From contig NW_027506915.1 in the NCBI RefSeq assembly GCF_052324685.1, positions 310,001-374,000 on the forward strand: 64,000 nt of DNA, read 5' to 3'. Both the position numbers and the translations under genes were made by a program. The notes below the pieces were generated by a model that did not search any database, was not told the origin of the DNA, and saw nothing but the letters and a program-made list of their open reading frames with translations. Numbering within the stretch: the stretch's first letter is position 1; each line of letters begins with the position of its first letter. Below are positions 8,446-20,164 of this stretch, in pieces. This DNA comes from Brachyhypopomus gauderio. Lineage: Eukaryota; Chordata; Actinopteri; Gymnotiformes; Hypopomidae.

Positions 8446-8518
8446 GCCTGGATAGCTCAGTCGGTAGAGCATCAGACTTTTAATCTGAGGGTCCAGGGTT
8501 CAAGTCCCTGTTCAGGCG
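8446..8518 (+). tRNA. tRNA-Lys-TTT: tRNA-Lys, unit 9
   Basis: No change seen. Confidence 0.97.
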
Positions 8519-8990
8519 TTGAACTTTACATGACCGTCAGCTCTTGAGCACCGTTCAGTCATCGTCAGGCAGACTTTTGGATTAAGCTGAACTTCCAGCT
8601 TTACGTCTGCCTACCTGTGACTTCCTTGTCATTAATTATTTTGTCTATGTCCTTGTTAATGATGACAAAAAAAACACCAATTAAAGCCACTCAGCCTTTC
8701 CTTTCTCTCTCTCTCTATGTGACATCACAATAGATTTTCTCAAAAAGCAATTCAAATTGTTCTAACCATTGGTGGGACCAACCCGTGGCCTTTTACCATC
8801 CACGTGTCCAAAATGCAGTACGCATGCCAATGTTGTTAACAGACATACGTGTTGGTAGCTCTACATGTCCAACTGGTACAGTGTGAGGTTTCCTCTTTGG
8901 TGGACCTTAAAGAGTTGAAAAAGCCACAACCGAACTGGTATCTTTGTCAACGTCCTTGTTTCTGGATCTATGCTGCATGTGCGTCAGAAT

Positions 8991-9077
8991 CCTTCGGTAG
9001 CTCAGATGGTAGAGCGGAGGACTGTAGAGGTTAAAGCAGCAATCCTTAGGCCACCGGTTCAAATCCGGTTCGAAGGA
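8991..9077 (+). tRNA. tRNA-Tyr-GTA: tRNA-Tyr, unit 10
   Basis: No change seen. Confidence 0.96.
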
Positions 9078-9140
9078 AGCTTCTTTTTTTTCCAGGATAT
9101 TACTGCCCTTAATGTCATGATGAGCAAAAAGTTTTCTGAT

Positions 9141-9212
9141 TTCCCTGACCGGGAATCGAACCCGGGCCGCGGCGGTGAGAGCGCCGAATCCTAGCCACTA
9201 GACCATCAGGGA
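9141..9212 (-). tRNA. tRNA-Glu-CTC: tRNA-Glu, unit 10
   Basis: No change seen. Confidence 0.96.
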
Positions 9213-9416
9213 CAGCTATGTTATGCTAATGAATGAAGGCTTTTTCATGAGTTCTGGCTGGCCGTTATTCATGAGTGAAGAAAGACCAGAATGTGGGTTA
9301 TTCGTGACCACACCAGAACATGTGGACCTTTTTGTGTCAAGACTGTCAAATGCTTCCCATGTCAGAGGTCAAGAATATCTGGACATGTTCTGAATCACAG
9401 AGCAAGGATAAACGTA

Positions 9417-9489
9417 GCCTGGATAGCTCAGTCGGTAGAGCATCAGACTTTTAATCTGAGGGTCCAGGGTTCAAGTCCCTGTTCAGGCG
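9417..9489 (+). tRNA. tRNA-Lys-TTT: tRNA-Lys, unit 10
   Basis: No change seen. Confidence 0.97.
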
Positions 9490-9961
9490 TTGAACTTTAC
9501 ATGACCGTCAGCTCTTGAGCACCGTTCACTCATCGTCAGGCAGGCTATTGGATTAAGCTGAACTTCCAGCTTTACGTCTGCCTACCTGTGACTTCCTTGT
9601 CATTAATTCTTTTGTCTATGTCCTTGTTAATGATGACAAAAAAAACACCAATTAAAGCCACTCAGCCTTTCCTTTCTCTCTCTCTCTATGTGACATCACA
9701 ATAGATTTTCTCAAAAAGCAATTCAAATTGTTCTAACCATTGGTGGGACCAACCCGTGGCCTTTTACCATCCACGTGTCCAAAATGCAGTACGCATGCCA
9801 ATGTTGTTAACAGACATACGTGTTGGTAGCTCTACATGTCCAACTGGTACAGTGTGAGGTTTCCTCTTTGGTGGACCTTAAAGAGTTGAAAAAGCCACAA
9901 CCGAACTGGTATCTTTGTCAACGTCCTTGTTTCTGGATCTATGCTGCATGTGCGTCAGAAT

Positions 9962-10048
9962 CCTTCGGTAGCTCATATGGTAGAGCGGAGGACTGTAGAG
10001 GTTAAAGCAGCAATCCTTAGGCCACCGGTTCAAATCCGGTTCGAAGGA
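9962..10048 (+). tRNA. tRNA-Tyr-GTA: tRNA-Tyr, unit 11, U15 variant
   Basis: G15 to T, as in unit 2. Confidence 0.85.
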
Positions 10049-10110
10049 AGCTTCTTTTTTTCCAGGATATTACTGCCTTTAATGTCATGATGAGCAAAAA
10101 GTTTTCTGTT

Positions 10111-10182
10111 TTCCCTGACCGGGAATCGAACCCGGGCCGCGGCGGTGAGAGCGCCGAATCATAGCCACTAGACCATCAGGGA
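10111..10182 (-). tRNA. tRNA-Glu-CTC: tRNA-Glu, unit 11, U22 variant
   Basis: G22 to U in the D stem, as in unit 2. Confidence 0.85.
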
Positions 10183-10386
10183 CAGCGATGGAATGCTAAT
10201 GAATGAAGGCTTTTACATGAGTTCTGGCTGGCCGTTATTCATGAGTGAAGAAAGACCAGAATGTGGGTTATTCGTGACCACACCAGAACATGTGGACCTT
10301 TTTGTGTCAAGACTGTCAAATGCTTCCCATGTCAGAGGTCAAGAATATCTGGACATGTTCTGAATCACAGAGCAAGGTTAAACGTA

Positions 10387-10459
10387 GCCTGGATAGCTCA
10401 GTCGGCAGAGCATCAGACTTTTAATCTGAGGGTCCAGGGTTCAAGTCCCTGTTCAGGCG
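10387..10459 (+). tRNA. tRNA-Lys-TTT: tRNA-Lys, unit 11, C20 variant
   Basis: T20 to C in the D loop, as in unit 2. Confidence 0.93.
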
Positions 10460-10931
10460 TTGAACTTTACATGACCGTCAGCTTTTGAGCACCGTTCACT
10501 CATCGTCAGGCAGGCTTTTGGATTAAGCTGAACTTCCATCTTTACGTCTGCCTACCTGTGACTTCCTTGTCATTAATTATTTTGTCTATGTCCTTGTTAA
10601 TGATGACAAAAAAAACAACAATTAAAGCCACTCAGCCTTTCCTTTCTCTCTCTCTCTATGTGACATCACAATAGATTTTCTCAAAAAGCAATTCAAATTG
10701 TTCTAACCATTGGTGGGACCAACCCGTGGCCTTTTACCATCCACGTGTCCAAAATGCAGTACGCATGCCAATGTTGTTAACAGACATACGTGTTGGTAGC
10801 TCTACATGTCCAACTGGTACAGTGTGAGGTTTCCTCTTTGGTGGACCTTAAAGAGTTGAAAAAGCCACAACCGAACTGGTATCTTTGTCAACGTCCTTGT
10901 TTCTGGATCTATGCTGCATGTGCGTCAGAAT

Positions 10932-11018
10932 CCTTCGGTAGCTCAGATGGTAGAGCGGAGGACTGTAGAGGTTAAAGCAGCAATCCTTAGGCCACCGGTT
11001 CAAATCCGGTTCGAAGGA
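10932..11018 (+). tRNA. tRNA-Tyr-GTA: tRNA-Tyr, unit 12
   Basis: No change seen. Confidence 0.96.
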
Positions 11019-11081
11019 AGCTTCTTTTTTTTTCAGGATATTACTGCCTTTAATGTCATGATGAGCAAAAAGTTTTCTGTT

Positions 11082-11153
11082 TCCCCTGACCGGGAATCGA
11101 ACCCGGGCCACGGCGGTGAGAGCGCCGAATCCTAGCCACTAGACCATCAGGGA
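11082..11153 (-). tRNA. tRNA-Glu-CTC: tRNA-Glu, unit 12, G72/U44 variant
   Basis: U1-G72 wobble and U44, as in unit 3. Confidence 0.9.
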
Positions 11154-11357
11154 CAGCGATGTTATGCTAATGGATGAAGGCCTTTACATGAGTTCTGGCT
11201 GGCCGTTATTCATGAGTGAAGAAAGACCAGAATGTGGGTTATTCGTGACCACACCAGAACAAGTGGACCTTTTTGTGTCAAGACTGTCAAATGCTTCCCA
11301 TGTCAGAGGTCAAGAATATCTGGACATGTTCTGAATCACAGAGCAAGGCTAAATGTA

Positions 11358-11430
11358 GCCTGGATAGCTCAGTCGGTAGAGCATCAGACTTTTAATCTGA
11401 GGGTCCAGGGTTCAAGTCCCTGTTCAGGCG
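11358..11430 (+). tRNA. tRNA-Lys-TTT: tRNA-Lys, unit 12
   Basis: No change seen in the gene; flank AAATGTA. Confidence 0.97.
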
Positions 11431-11902
11431 TTGAACTTTACATGACCGTCAGCTCTTGAGCACCGTTCAGTCATCGTCAGGCAGGCTTTTGGATTAAGCT
11501 GAACTTCCAGCTTTACGTCTGCCTACCTGTGACTTCCTTGTCATTAATTATTTTGTCTATGTCCTTGTTAATGATGACAAAAAAAACAACAATTAAAGCC
11601 ACTCAGCCTTTCCTTTCTCTCTCTCTCTATGTGACATCACAATAGATTTTCTCAAAAAGCAATTCAAATTGTTCTAACCATTGGTGGGACCAACCCGTGG
11701 CCTTTTACCATCCACGTGTCCAAAATGCAGTACGCATGCCAATGTTGTTAACAGACATACGTGTTGGTAGCTCTACATGTCCAACTGGTACAGTGTGAGG
11801 TTTCCTCTTTGGTGGACCTTAAAGAGTTGAAAAAGCCACAACCGAACTGGTATCTTTGTCAACGTCCTTGTTTCTGGATCTATGCTGCATGTGCATCAGA
11901 AT

Positions 11903-11989
11903 CCTTCGGTAGCTCAGATGGTAGAGCGGAGGACTGTAGAGGTTAAAGCAGCAATCCTTAGGCCACCGGTTCAAATCCGGTTCGAAGGA
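11903..11989 (+). tRNA. tRNA-Tyr-GTA: tRNA-Tyr, unit 13
   Basis: No change seen. Confidence 0.96.
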
Positions 11990-12052
11990 AGCTTCTTTTT
12001 TTTCCAGGATATTACTGCCTTTAATGTCATGATGAGCAAAAAGTTTTCTGTT

Positions 12053-12124
12053 TTCCCTGACCGGGAATCGAACCCGGGCCGCGGCGGTGAGAGCGCCGAA
12101 TCCTAGCCACTAGACCATCAGGGA
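12053..12124 (-). tRNA. tRNA-Glu-CTC: tRNA-Glu, unit 13
   Basis: No change seen. Confidence 0.96.
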
Positions 12125-12328
12125 CAGCGATGTTATGCTAATGGATGAAGGCCTTTACATGAGTTCTGGCTGGCCGTTATTCATGAGTGAAGAAAGACCA
12201 GAATGTGGGTTATTCGTGACCACACCAGAACATGTGGACCTTTTTGTGTCAAGACTGTCAAATGCTTCCCATGTCAGAGGTCAAGAATATCTGGACATGT
12301 TCTGAATCACAGAGCAAGGCTAAACGTA

Positions 12329-12401
12329 GCCTGGATAGCTCAGTAGGTAGAGCATCAGACTTTTAATCTGAGGGTCCAGGGTTCAAGTCCCTGTTCAGGC
12401 G
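12329..12401 (+). tRNA. tRNA-Lys-TTT: tRNA-Lys, unit 13, A17 variant
   Basis: C17 to A in the D loop. Confidence 0.95.
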
Positions 12402-12873
12402 TTGAACTTTACATGACCGTCAGCTCTTGAGCACCGTTCACTCATCGTCAGGCAGGCTATTGGATTAAGCTGAACTTCCAGCTTTACGTCTGCCTACCTG
12501 TGACTTCCTTGTCATTAATTCTTTTGTCTATGTCCTTGTTAATGATGACAAAAAAAACAACAATTAAAGCCACTCAGCCTTTCCTTTCTCTCTCTCTCTA
12601 TGTGACATCACAATAGATTTTCTCAAAAAGCAATTCAAATTGTTCTAACCATTGGTGGGACCAACCCGTGGCCTTTTACCATCCACGTGTCCAAAATGCA
12701 GTACGCATGCCAATGTTGTTAACAGACATACGTGTTGGTAGCTCTACATGTCCAACTGGTACAGTGTGAGGTTTCCTCTTTGGTGGACCTTAAAGAGTTG
12801 AAAAAGCCACAACCGAACTGGTATCTTTGTCAACGTCCTTGTTTCTGGATCTATGCTGCATGTGCGTCAGAAT

Positions 12874-12960
12874 CCTTCGGTAGCTCAGATGGTAGAGCGG
12901 AGGACTGTAGAGGTTAAAGCAGCAATCCTTAGGCCACCGGTTCAAATCCGGTTCGAAGGA
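12874..12960 (+). tRNA. tRNA-Tyr-GTA: tRNA-Tyr, unit 14
   Basis: No change seen. Confidence 0.96.
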
Positions 12961-13023
12961 AGCTTCTTTTTTTTTCAGGATATTACTGCCTTTAATGTCA
13001 TGATGAGCAAAAAGTTTTCTGTT

Positions 13024-13095
13024 TCCCCTGACCGGGAATCGAACCCGGGCCACGGCGGTGAGAGCGCCGAATCCCAGCCACTAGACCATCAGGGA
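13024..13095 (-). tRNA. tRNA-Glu-CTC: tRNA-Glu, unit 14, G72/U44/G21
   Basis: U1-G72 wobble, U44 and A21 to G. Lacks the C56 change of unit 6. Confidence 0.8.
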
Positions 13096-13299
13096 CAGCG
13101 ATGTTATGCTAATGGATGAAGGCCTTTACATGAGTTCTGGCTGGCCGTTATTCATGAGTGAAGAAAGACCAGAATGTGGGTTATTCGTGACCACACCAGA
13201 ACAAGTGGACCTTTTTGTGTCAAGACTGTCAAATGCTTCCCATGTCAGAGGTCAAGAATATCTGGACATGTTCTGAATCACAGAGCAAGGCTAAACGTA

Positions 13300-13372
13300 G
13301 CCTGGATAGCTCAGTCGGTAGAGCATCAGACTTTTAATCTGAGGGTCCAGGGTTCAAGTCCCTGTTCAGGCG
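13300..13372 (+). tRNA. tRNA-Lys-TTT: tRNA-Lys, unit 14
   Basis: No change seen. Confidence 0.97.
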
Positions 13373-13844
13373 TTGAACTTTACATGACCGTCAGCTCTTG
13401 AGCACCGTTCAGTCATCGTCAGGCAGGCTTTTGGATTAAGCTGAACTTCCAGCTTTACGTCTGCCTACCTGTGACTTCCTTGTCATTAATTATTTTGTCT
13501 ATGTCCTTGTTAATGATGACAAAAAAAACAACAATTAAAGCCACTCAGCCTTTCCTTTCTCTCTCTCTCTATGTGACATCACAATAGATTTTCTCAAAAA
13601 GCAATTCAAATTGTTCTAACCATTGGTGGGACCAACCCGTGGCCTTTTACCATCCACGTGTCCAAAATGCAGTACGCATGCCAATGTTGTTAACAGACAT
13701 ACGTGTTGGTAGCTCTACATGTCCAACTGGTACAGTGTGAGGTTTCCTCTTTGGTGGACCTTAAAGAGTTGAAAAAGCCACAACCGAACTGGTATCTTTG
13801 TCAACGTCCTTGTTTCTGGATCTATGCTGCATGTGCGTCAGAAT

Positions 13845-13931
13845 CCTTCGGTAGCTCATATGGTAGAGCGGAGGACTGTAGAGGTTAAAGCAGCAATCCT
13901 TAGGCCACCGGTTCAAATCCGGTTCGAAGGA
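13845..13931 (+). tRNA. tRNA-Tyr-GTA: tRNA-Tyr, unit 15, U15 variant
   Basis: G15 to T. Confidence 0.85.
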
Positions 13932-13993
13932 AGCTTCTTTTTTTCCAGGATATTACTGCCTTTAATGTCATGATGAGCAAAAAGTTTTCTGTT

Positions 13994-14065
13994 TTCCCTG
14001 ACCGGGAATCGAACCCGGGCCACGGCGGTGAGAGCGCCGAATCCTAGCCACTAGACCATCAGGGA
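13994..14065 (-). tRNA. tRNA-Glu-CTC: tRNA-Glu, unit 15, U44 variant
   Basis: C44 to U only; unlike the type-B units 2 and 11, G22 is kept. Confidence 0.94.
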
Positions 14066-14269
14066 CAGCGATGGAATGCTAATGAATGAAGGCTTTTACA
14101 TGAGTTCTGGCTGGCCGTTATTCATGAGTGAAGAAAGACCAGAATGTGGGTTATTCGTGACCACACCAGAACATGTGGACCTTTTTGTGTCAAGACTGTC
14201 AAATGCTTCCCATGTCAGAGGTCAAGAATATCTGGACATGTTCTGAATCACAGAGCAAGGTTAAACGTA

Positions 14270-14342
14270 GCCTGGATAGCTCAGTCGGTAGAGCATCAGA
14301 CTTTTAATCTGAGGGTCCAGGGTTCAAGTCCCTGTTCAGGCG
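14270..14342 (+). tRNA. tRNA-Lys-TTT: tRNA-Lys, unit 15
   Basis: No change seen; T20 is kept, unlike units 2 and 11. Confidence 0.97.
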
Positions 14343-14814
14343 TTGAACTTTACATGACCGTCAGCTCTTGAGCACCGTTCAGTCATCGTCAGGCAGGCTT
14401 TTGGATTAAGCTGAACTTCCAGCTTTACGTCTGCCTACCTGTGACTTCCTTGTCATTAATTATTTTGTCTATGTCCTTGTTAATGATGACAAAAAAAACA
14501 ACAATTAAAGCCACTCAGCCTTTCCTTTCTCTCTCTCTCTATGTGACATCACAATAGATTTTCTCAAAAAGCAATTCAAATTGTTCTAACCATTGGTGGG
14601 ACCAACCCGTGGCCTTTTACCATCCACGTGTCCAAAATGCAGTACGCATGCCAATGTTGTTAACAGACATACGTGTTGGTAGCTCTACATGTCCAACTGG
14701 TACAGTGTGAGGTTTCCTCTTTGGTGGACCTTAAAGAGTTGAAAAAGCCACAACCGAACTGGTATCTTTGTCAACGTCCTTGTTTCTGGATCTATGCTGC
14801 ATGTGCGTCAGAAT

Positions 14815-14901
14815 CCTTCGGTAGCTCAGATGGTAGAGCGAAGGACTGTAGAGGTTAAAGCAGCAATCCTTAGGCCACCGGTTCAAATCCGGTTCGAAGG
14901 A
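14815..14901 (+). tRNA. tRNA-Tyr-GTA: tRNA-Tyr, unit 16, A27 variant
   Basis: G27 to A turns the G27-U43 wobble into a Watson-Crick A-U pair, so the anticodon stem is, if anything, better paired. Confidence 0.94.
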
Positions 14902-14964
14902 AGCTTCTTTTTTTTCCAGGATATTACTGCCTTTAATGTCATGATGAGCAAAAAGTTTTCTGTT

Positions 14965-15036
14965 TTCCCTGACCGGGAATCGAACCCGGGCCACGGCGGT
15001 GAGAGCGCCGAATCCTAGCCACTAGACCATCAGGGA
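14965..15036 (-). tRNA. tRNA-Glu-CTC: tRNA-Glu, unit 16, U44 variant
   Basis: C44 to U only. Confidence 0.94.
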
Positions 15037-15238
15037 CAGCTATGTTATGCTAATGAATGAAGGCTTTTTCATGAGTTCTGGCTGGCCGTTATTCATGAGT
15101 GAAGAAAGACCAGAATGTGGGTTATTCGTGACCACACCAGAACATGTGGACCTTTTTGTCAAGACTGTCAAATGCTTCCCATGTCAGAGGTCAAGAATAT
15201 CTGGACATGTTCTGAATCACAGAGCAAGGCTAAACGTA

Positions 15239-15311
15239 GCCTGGATAGCTCAGTCGGTAGAGCATCAGACTTTTAATCTGAGGGTCCAGGGTTCAAGTCC
15301 CTGTTCAGGCG
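15239..15311 (+). tRNA. tRNA-Lys-TTT: tRNA-Lys, unit 16
   Basis: No change seen. Flank has the 2-bp GT deletion of type F. Confidence 0.97.
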
Positions 15312-15783
15312 TTGAACTTTACATGACCGTCAGCTCTTGAGCACCGTTCAGTCATCGTCAGGCAGGCTATTGGATTAGGCTGAACTTCCAGCTTTACGTC
15401 TGCCTACCTGTGACTTCCTTGTCATTAATTATTTTGTCTATGTCCTTGTTAATGATGACAAAAAAAACAACAATTAAAGCCACTCAGCCTTTCCTTTCTC
15501 TCTCTCTCTATGTGACATCACAATAGATTTTCTCAAAAAGCAATTCAAATTGTTCTAACCATTGGTGGGACCAACCCGTGGCCTTTTACCATCCACGTGT
15601 CCAAAATGCAGTACACATGCCAATGTTGTTAACAGACATACGTGTTGGTAGCTCTACATGTCCAACTGGTACAGTGTGAGGTTTCCTCTTTGGTGGACCT
15701 TAAAGAGTTGAAAAAGCCACAACCGAACTGGTATCTTTGTCAACGTCCTTGTTTCTGGATCTATGCTGCATGTGCGTCAGAAT

Positions 15784-15870
15784 CCTTCGGTAGCTCAGAT
15801 GGTAGAGCGGAGGACTGTAGAGGTTAAAGCAGCAATCCTTAGGCCACCGGTTCAAATCCGGTTCGAAGGA
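15784..15870 (+). tRNA. tRNA-Tyr-GTA: tRNA-Tyr, unit 17
   Basis: No change seen. Confidence 0.96.
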
Positions 15871-15933
15871 AGCTTCTTTTTTTTCCAGGATATTACTGCC
15901 CTTAATGTCAAGATGAGCAAAAAGTTTTCTGTT

Positions 15934-16005
15934 TTCCCTGACCGGGAATCGAACCCGGGCCGCGGCGGTGAGAGCGCCGAATCCTAGCCACTAGACCATC
16001 AGGGA
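15934..16005 (-). tRNA. tRNA-Glu-CTC: tRNA-Glu, unit 17
   Basis: No change seen. Confidence 0.96.
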
Positions 16006-16209
16006 CAGCGATGGAATGCTAATGAATGAAGGCTTTTACATGAGTTCTGGCTGGCCGTTATTCATGAGTGAAGAAAGACCAGAATGTGGGTTATTCGTGA
16101 CCACACCAGAACATGTGGACCTTTTTGTGTCAAGACTGTCAAATGCTTCCCATGTCAGAGGTTAAGAATATCTGGACATGTTCTGAATCACAGAGCAAGG
16201 TTAAACGTA

Positions 16210-16282
16210 GCCTGGATAGCTCAGTCGGTAGAGCATCAGACTTTTAATCTGAGGGTCCAGGGTTCAAGTCCCTGTTCAGGCG
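16210..16282 (+). tRNA. tRNA-Lys-TTT: tRNA-Lys, unit 17
   Basis: No change seen. Confidence 0.97.
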
Positions 16283-16754
16283 TTGAACTTTACATGACCG
16301 TCAGCTCTTGAGCACCGTTCAGTCATCGTCAGGCAGACTTTTGGATTAAGCTGAACTTCCAGCTTTACGTCTGCCTACCTGTGACTTCCTTGTCATTAAT
16401 TATTTTGTCTATGTCCTTGTTAATGATGACAAAAAAAACACCAATTAAAGCCACTCAGCCTTTCCTTTCTCTCTCTCTCTATGTGACATCACAATAGATT
16501 TTCTCAAAAAGCAATTCAAATTGTTCTAACCATTGGTGGGACCAACCCGTGGCCTTTTACCATCCACGTGTCCAAAATGCAGTACGCATGCCAATGTTGT
16601 TAACAGACATACGTGTTGGTAGCTCTACATGTCCAACTGGTACAGTGTGAGGTTTCCTCTTTGGTGGACCTTAAAGAGTTGAAAAAGCCACAACCGAACT
16701 GGTATCTTTGTCAACGTCCTTGTTTCTGGATCTATGCTGCATGTGAGTCAGGAT

Positions 16755-16841
16755 CCTTCGGTAGCTCAGATGGTAGAGCGGAGGACTGTAGAGGTTAAAG
16801 CAGCAATCCTTAGGCCACCGGTTCAAATCCGGTTCGAAGGA
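16755..16841 (+). tRNA. tRNA-Tyr-GTA: tRNA-Tyr, unit 18
   Basis: No change seen; type-H GGATCC at the 5' edge. Confidence 0.96.
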
Positions 16842-16904
16842 AGCTTCTTTTTTTTCCAGGATATTACTGCCCTTAATGTCATGATGAGCAAAAAGTTTTC
16901 TGTT

Positions 16905-16976
16905 TTCCCTGACCGGGAATCGAACCCGGGCCGCGGCGGTGAGAGCGCCGAATCCTAGCCACTAGACCATCAGGGA
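16905..16976 (-). tRNA. tRNA-Glu-CTC: tRNA-Glu, unit 18
   Basis: No change seen. Confidence 0.96.
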
Positions 16977-17180
16977 CAGCTATGTTATGCTAATGAATGA
17001 AGGCTTTTTCATGAGTTCTGGCTGGCCGTTATTCATGAGTGAAGAAAGACCAGAATGTGGGTTATTCGTGACCACACCAGAACATGTGGACCTTTTTGTG
17101 TCAAGACTGTCAAATGCTTCCCATGTCAGAGGTTAAGAATATCTGGACATGTTCTGAATCACAGAGCAAGGTTAAACGTA

Positions 17181-17253
17181 GCCTGGATAGCTCAGTCGGT
17201 AGAGCATCAGACTTTTAATCTGAGGGTCCAGGGTTCAAGTCCCTGTTCAGGCG
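17181..17253 (+). tRNA. tRNA-Lys-TTT: tRNA-Lys, unit 18
   Basis: No change seen. Confidence 0.97.
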
Positions 17254-17725
17254 TTGAACTTTACATGACCGTCAGCTCTTGAGCACCGTTCAGTCATCGT
17301 CAGGCAGACTTTTGGATTAAGCTGAACTTCCAGCTTTACGTCTGCCTACCTGTGACTTCCTTGTCATTAATTATTTTGTCTATGTCCTTGTTAATGATGA
17401 CAAAAAAAACACCAATTAAAGCCACTCAGCCTTTCCTTTCTCTCTCTCTCTATGTGACATCACAATAGATTTTCTCAAAAAGCAATTCAAATTGTTCTAA
17501 CCATTGGTGGGACCAACCCGTGGCCTTTTACCATCCACATGTCCAAAATGCAGTACGCATGCCAATGTTGTTAACAGACATACGTGTTGGTAGCTCTACA
17601 TGTCCAACTGGTACAGTGTGAGGTTTCCTCTTTGGTGGACCTTAAAGAGTTGAAAAAGCCACAACCGAACTGGTATCTTTGTCAACGTCCTTGTTTCTGG
17701 ATCTATGCTGCATGTGCGTCAGAAT

Positions 17726-17812
17726 CCTTCGGTAGCTCAGATGGTAGAGCGGAGGACTGTAGAGGTTAAAGCAGCAATCCTTAGGCCACCGGTTCAAATC
17801 CGGTTCGAAGGA
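17726..17812 (+). tRNA. tRNA-Tyr-GTA: tRNA-Tyr, unit 19
   Basis: No change seen. Confidence 0.96.
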
Positions 17813-17875
17813 AGCTTCTTTTTTTTCCAGGATATTACTGCCCTTAATGTCATGATGAGCAAAAAGTTTTCTGAT

Positions 17876-17947
17876 TTCCCTGACCGGGAATCGAACCCGG
17901 GCCGCGGCGGTGAGAGCGCCGAATCCTAGCCACTAGACCATCAGGGA
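17876..17947 (-). tRNA. tRNA-Glu-CTC: tRNA-Glu, unit 19
   Basis: No change seen. Confidence 0.96.
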
Positions 17948-18151
17948 CAGCTATGTTATGCTAATGAATGAAGGCTTTTTCATGAGTTCTGGCTGGCCGT
18001 TATTCATGAGTGAAGAAAGACCAGAATGTGGGTTATTCGTGACCACACCAGAACATGTGGACCTTTTTGTGTCAAGACTGTCAAATGCTTCCCATGTCAG
18101 AGGTCAAGAATATCTGGACATGTTCTGAATCACAGAGCAAGGATAAACGTA

Positions 18152-18224
18152 GCCTGGATAGCTCAGTCGGTAGAGCATCAGACTTTTAATCTGAGGGTCC
18201 AGGGTTCAAGTCCCTGTTCAGGCG
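18152..18224 (+). tRNA. tRNA-Lys-TTT: tRNA-Lys, unit 19
   Basis: No change seen. Confidence 0.97.
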
Positions 18225-18696
18225 TTGAACTTTACATGACCGTCAGCTCTTGAGCACCGTTCACTCATCGTCAGGCAGGCTATTGGATTAAGCTGAACTT
18301 CCAGCTTTACGTCTGCCTACCTGTGACTTCCTTGTCATTAATTCTTTTGTCTATGTCCTTGTTAATGATGACAAAAAAAACACCAATTAAAGCCACTCAG
18401 CCTTTCCTTTCTCTCTCTCTCTATGTGACATCACAATAGATTTTCTCAAAAAGCAATTCAAATTGTTCTAACCATTGGTGGGACCAACCCGTGGCCTTTT
18501 ACCATCCACGTGTCCAAAATGCAGTACGCATGCCAATGTTGTTAACAGACATACGTGTTGGTAGCTCTACATGTCCAACTGGTACAGTGTGAGGTTTCCT
18601 CTTTGGTGGACCTTAAAGAGTTGAAAAAGCCACAACCGAACTGGTATCTTTGTCAACGTCCTTGTTTCTGGATCTATGCTGCATGTGCGTCAGAAT

Positions 18697-18783
18697 CCTT
18701 CGGTAGCTCATATGGTAGAGCGGAGGACTGTAGAGGTTAAAGCAGCAATCCTTAGGCCACCGGTTCAAATCCGGTTCGAAGGA
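18697..18783 (+). tRNA. tRNA-Tyr-GTA: tRNA-Tyr, unit 20, U15 variant
   Basis: G15 to T. Confidence 0.85.
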
Positions 18784-18845
18784 AGCTTCTTTTTTTCCAG
18801 GATATTACTGCCTTTAATGTCATGATGAGCAAAAAGTTTTCTGTT

Positions 18846-18917
18846 TTCCCTGACCGGGAATCGAACCCGGGCCGCGGCGGTGAGAGCGCCGAATCATAGC
18901 CACTAGACCATCAGGGA
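18846..18917 (-). tRNA. tRNA-Glu-CTC: tRNA-Glu, unit 20, U22 variant
   Basis: G22 to U in the D stem. Confidence 0.85.
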
Positions 18918-19121
18918 CAGCGATGGAATGCTAATGAATGAAGGCTTTTACATGAGTTCTGGCTGGCCGTTATTCATGAGTGAAGAAAGACCAGAATGTG
19001 GGTTATTCGTGACCACACCAGAACATGTGGACCTTTTTGTGTCAAGACTGTCAAATGCTTCCCATGTCAGAGGTCAAGAATATCTGGACATGTTCTGAAT
19101 CACAGAGCAAGGTTAAACGTA

Positions 19122-19194
19122 GCCTGGATAGCTCAGTCGGCAGAGCATCAGACTTTTAATCTGAGGGTCCAGGGTTCAAGTCCCTGTTCAGGCG
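19122..19194 (+). tRNA. tRNA-Lys-TTT: tRNA-Lys, unit 20, C20 variant
   Basis: T20 to C in the D loop. Confidence 0.93.
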
Positions 19195-19665
19195 TTGAAC
19201 TTTACATGACCGTCAGCTTTTGAGCACCGTTCACTCATCGTCAGGCAGGCTTTTGGATTAAGCTGAACTTCCATCTTTACGTCTGCCTACCTGTGACTTC
19301 CTTGTCATTAATTATTTTGTCTATGTCCTTGTTAATGATGACAAAAAAACAACAATTAAAGCCACTCAGCCTTTCCTTTCTCTCTCTCTCTATGTGACAT
19401 CACAATAGATTTTCTCAAAAAGCAATTCAAATTGTTCTAACCATTGGTGGGACCAACCCGTGGCCTTTTACCATCCACGTGTCCAAAATGCAGTACGCAT
19501 GCCAATGTTGTTAACAGACATACGTGTTGGTAGCTCTACATGTCCAACTGGTACAGTGTGAGGTTTCCTCTTTGGTGGACCTTAAAGAGTTGAAAAAGCC
19601 ACAACCGAACTGGTATCTTTGTCAACGTCCTTGTTTCTGGATCTATGCTGCATGTGCGTCAGAAT

Positions 19666-19752
19666 CCTTCGGTAGCTCAGATGGTAGAGCGGAGGACTGT
19701 AGAGGTTAAAGCAGCAATCCTTAGGCCACCGGTTCAAATCCGGTTCGAAGGA
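19666..19752 (+). tRNA. tRNA-Tyr-GTA: tRNA-Tyr, unit 21
   Basis: No change seen. Confidence 0.96.
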
Positions 19753-19815
19753 AGCTTCTTTTTTTTTCAGGATATTACTGCCTTTAATGTCATGATGAGC
19801 AAAAAGTTTTCTGTT

Positions 19816-19887
19816 TCCCCTGACCGGGAATCGAACCCGGGCCACGGCGGTGAGAGCGCCGAATCCTAGCCACTAGACCATCAGGGA
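19816..19887 (-). tRNA. tRNA-Glu-CTC: tRNA-Glu, unit 21, G72/U44 variant
   Basis: U1-G72 wobble and U44. Confidence 0.9.
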
Positions 19888-20091
19888 CAGCGATGTTATG
19901 CTAATGGATGAAGGCCTTTACATGAGTTCTGGCTGGCCGTTATTCATGAGTGAAGAAAGACCAGAATGTGGGTTATTCGTGACCACACCAGAACAAGTGG
20001 ACCTTTTTGTGTCAAGACTGTCAAATGCTTCCCATGTCAGAGGTCAAGAATATCTGGACATGTTCTGAATCACAGAGCAAGGCTAAATGTA

Positions 20092-20164
20092 GCCTGGATA
20101 GCTCAGTCGGTAGAGCATCAGACTTTTAATCTGAGGGTCCAGGGTTCAAGTCCCTGTTCAGGCG
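20092..20164 (+). tRNA. tRNA-Lys-TTT: tRNA-Lys, unit 21
   Basis: No change seen; flank AAATGTA as in unit 12. Confidence 0.97.

Larger units (their letters stand above)
1..8736 (+). repeat. Higher-order repeat copy 1 (units 1-9)
   Basis: Unit types in order A B C D D E F G H, each type marked by its own variants: A has CTGATTTCC before Glu and GGATAAACG before Lys; B has U15 in Tyr; C and E have G72 in Glu; D has A17 in Lys; F has the 2-bp GT deletion; G has TCAAGATGAGC; H has a GGATCC just before Tyr. Type D is doubled here. Confidence 0.85.
8737..17471 (+). repeat. Higher-order repeat copy 2 (units 10-18)
   Basis: Types A B C D E B' F G H. It matches copy 1 at a spacing of 8736 bp, but one D is missing and a B-like unit (unit 15) has been added, so the total stays at nine. 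Confidence 0.85.
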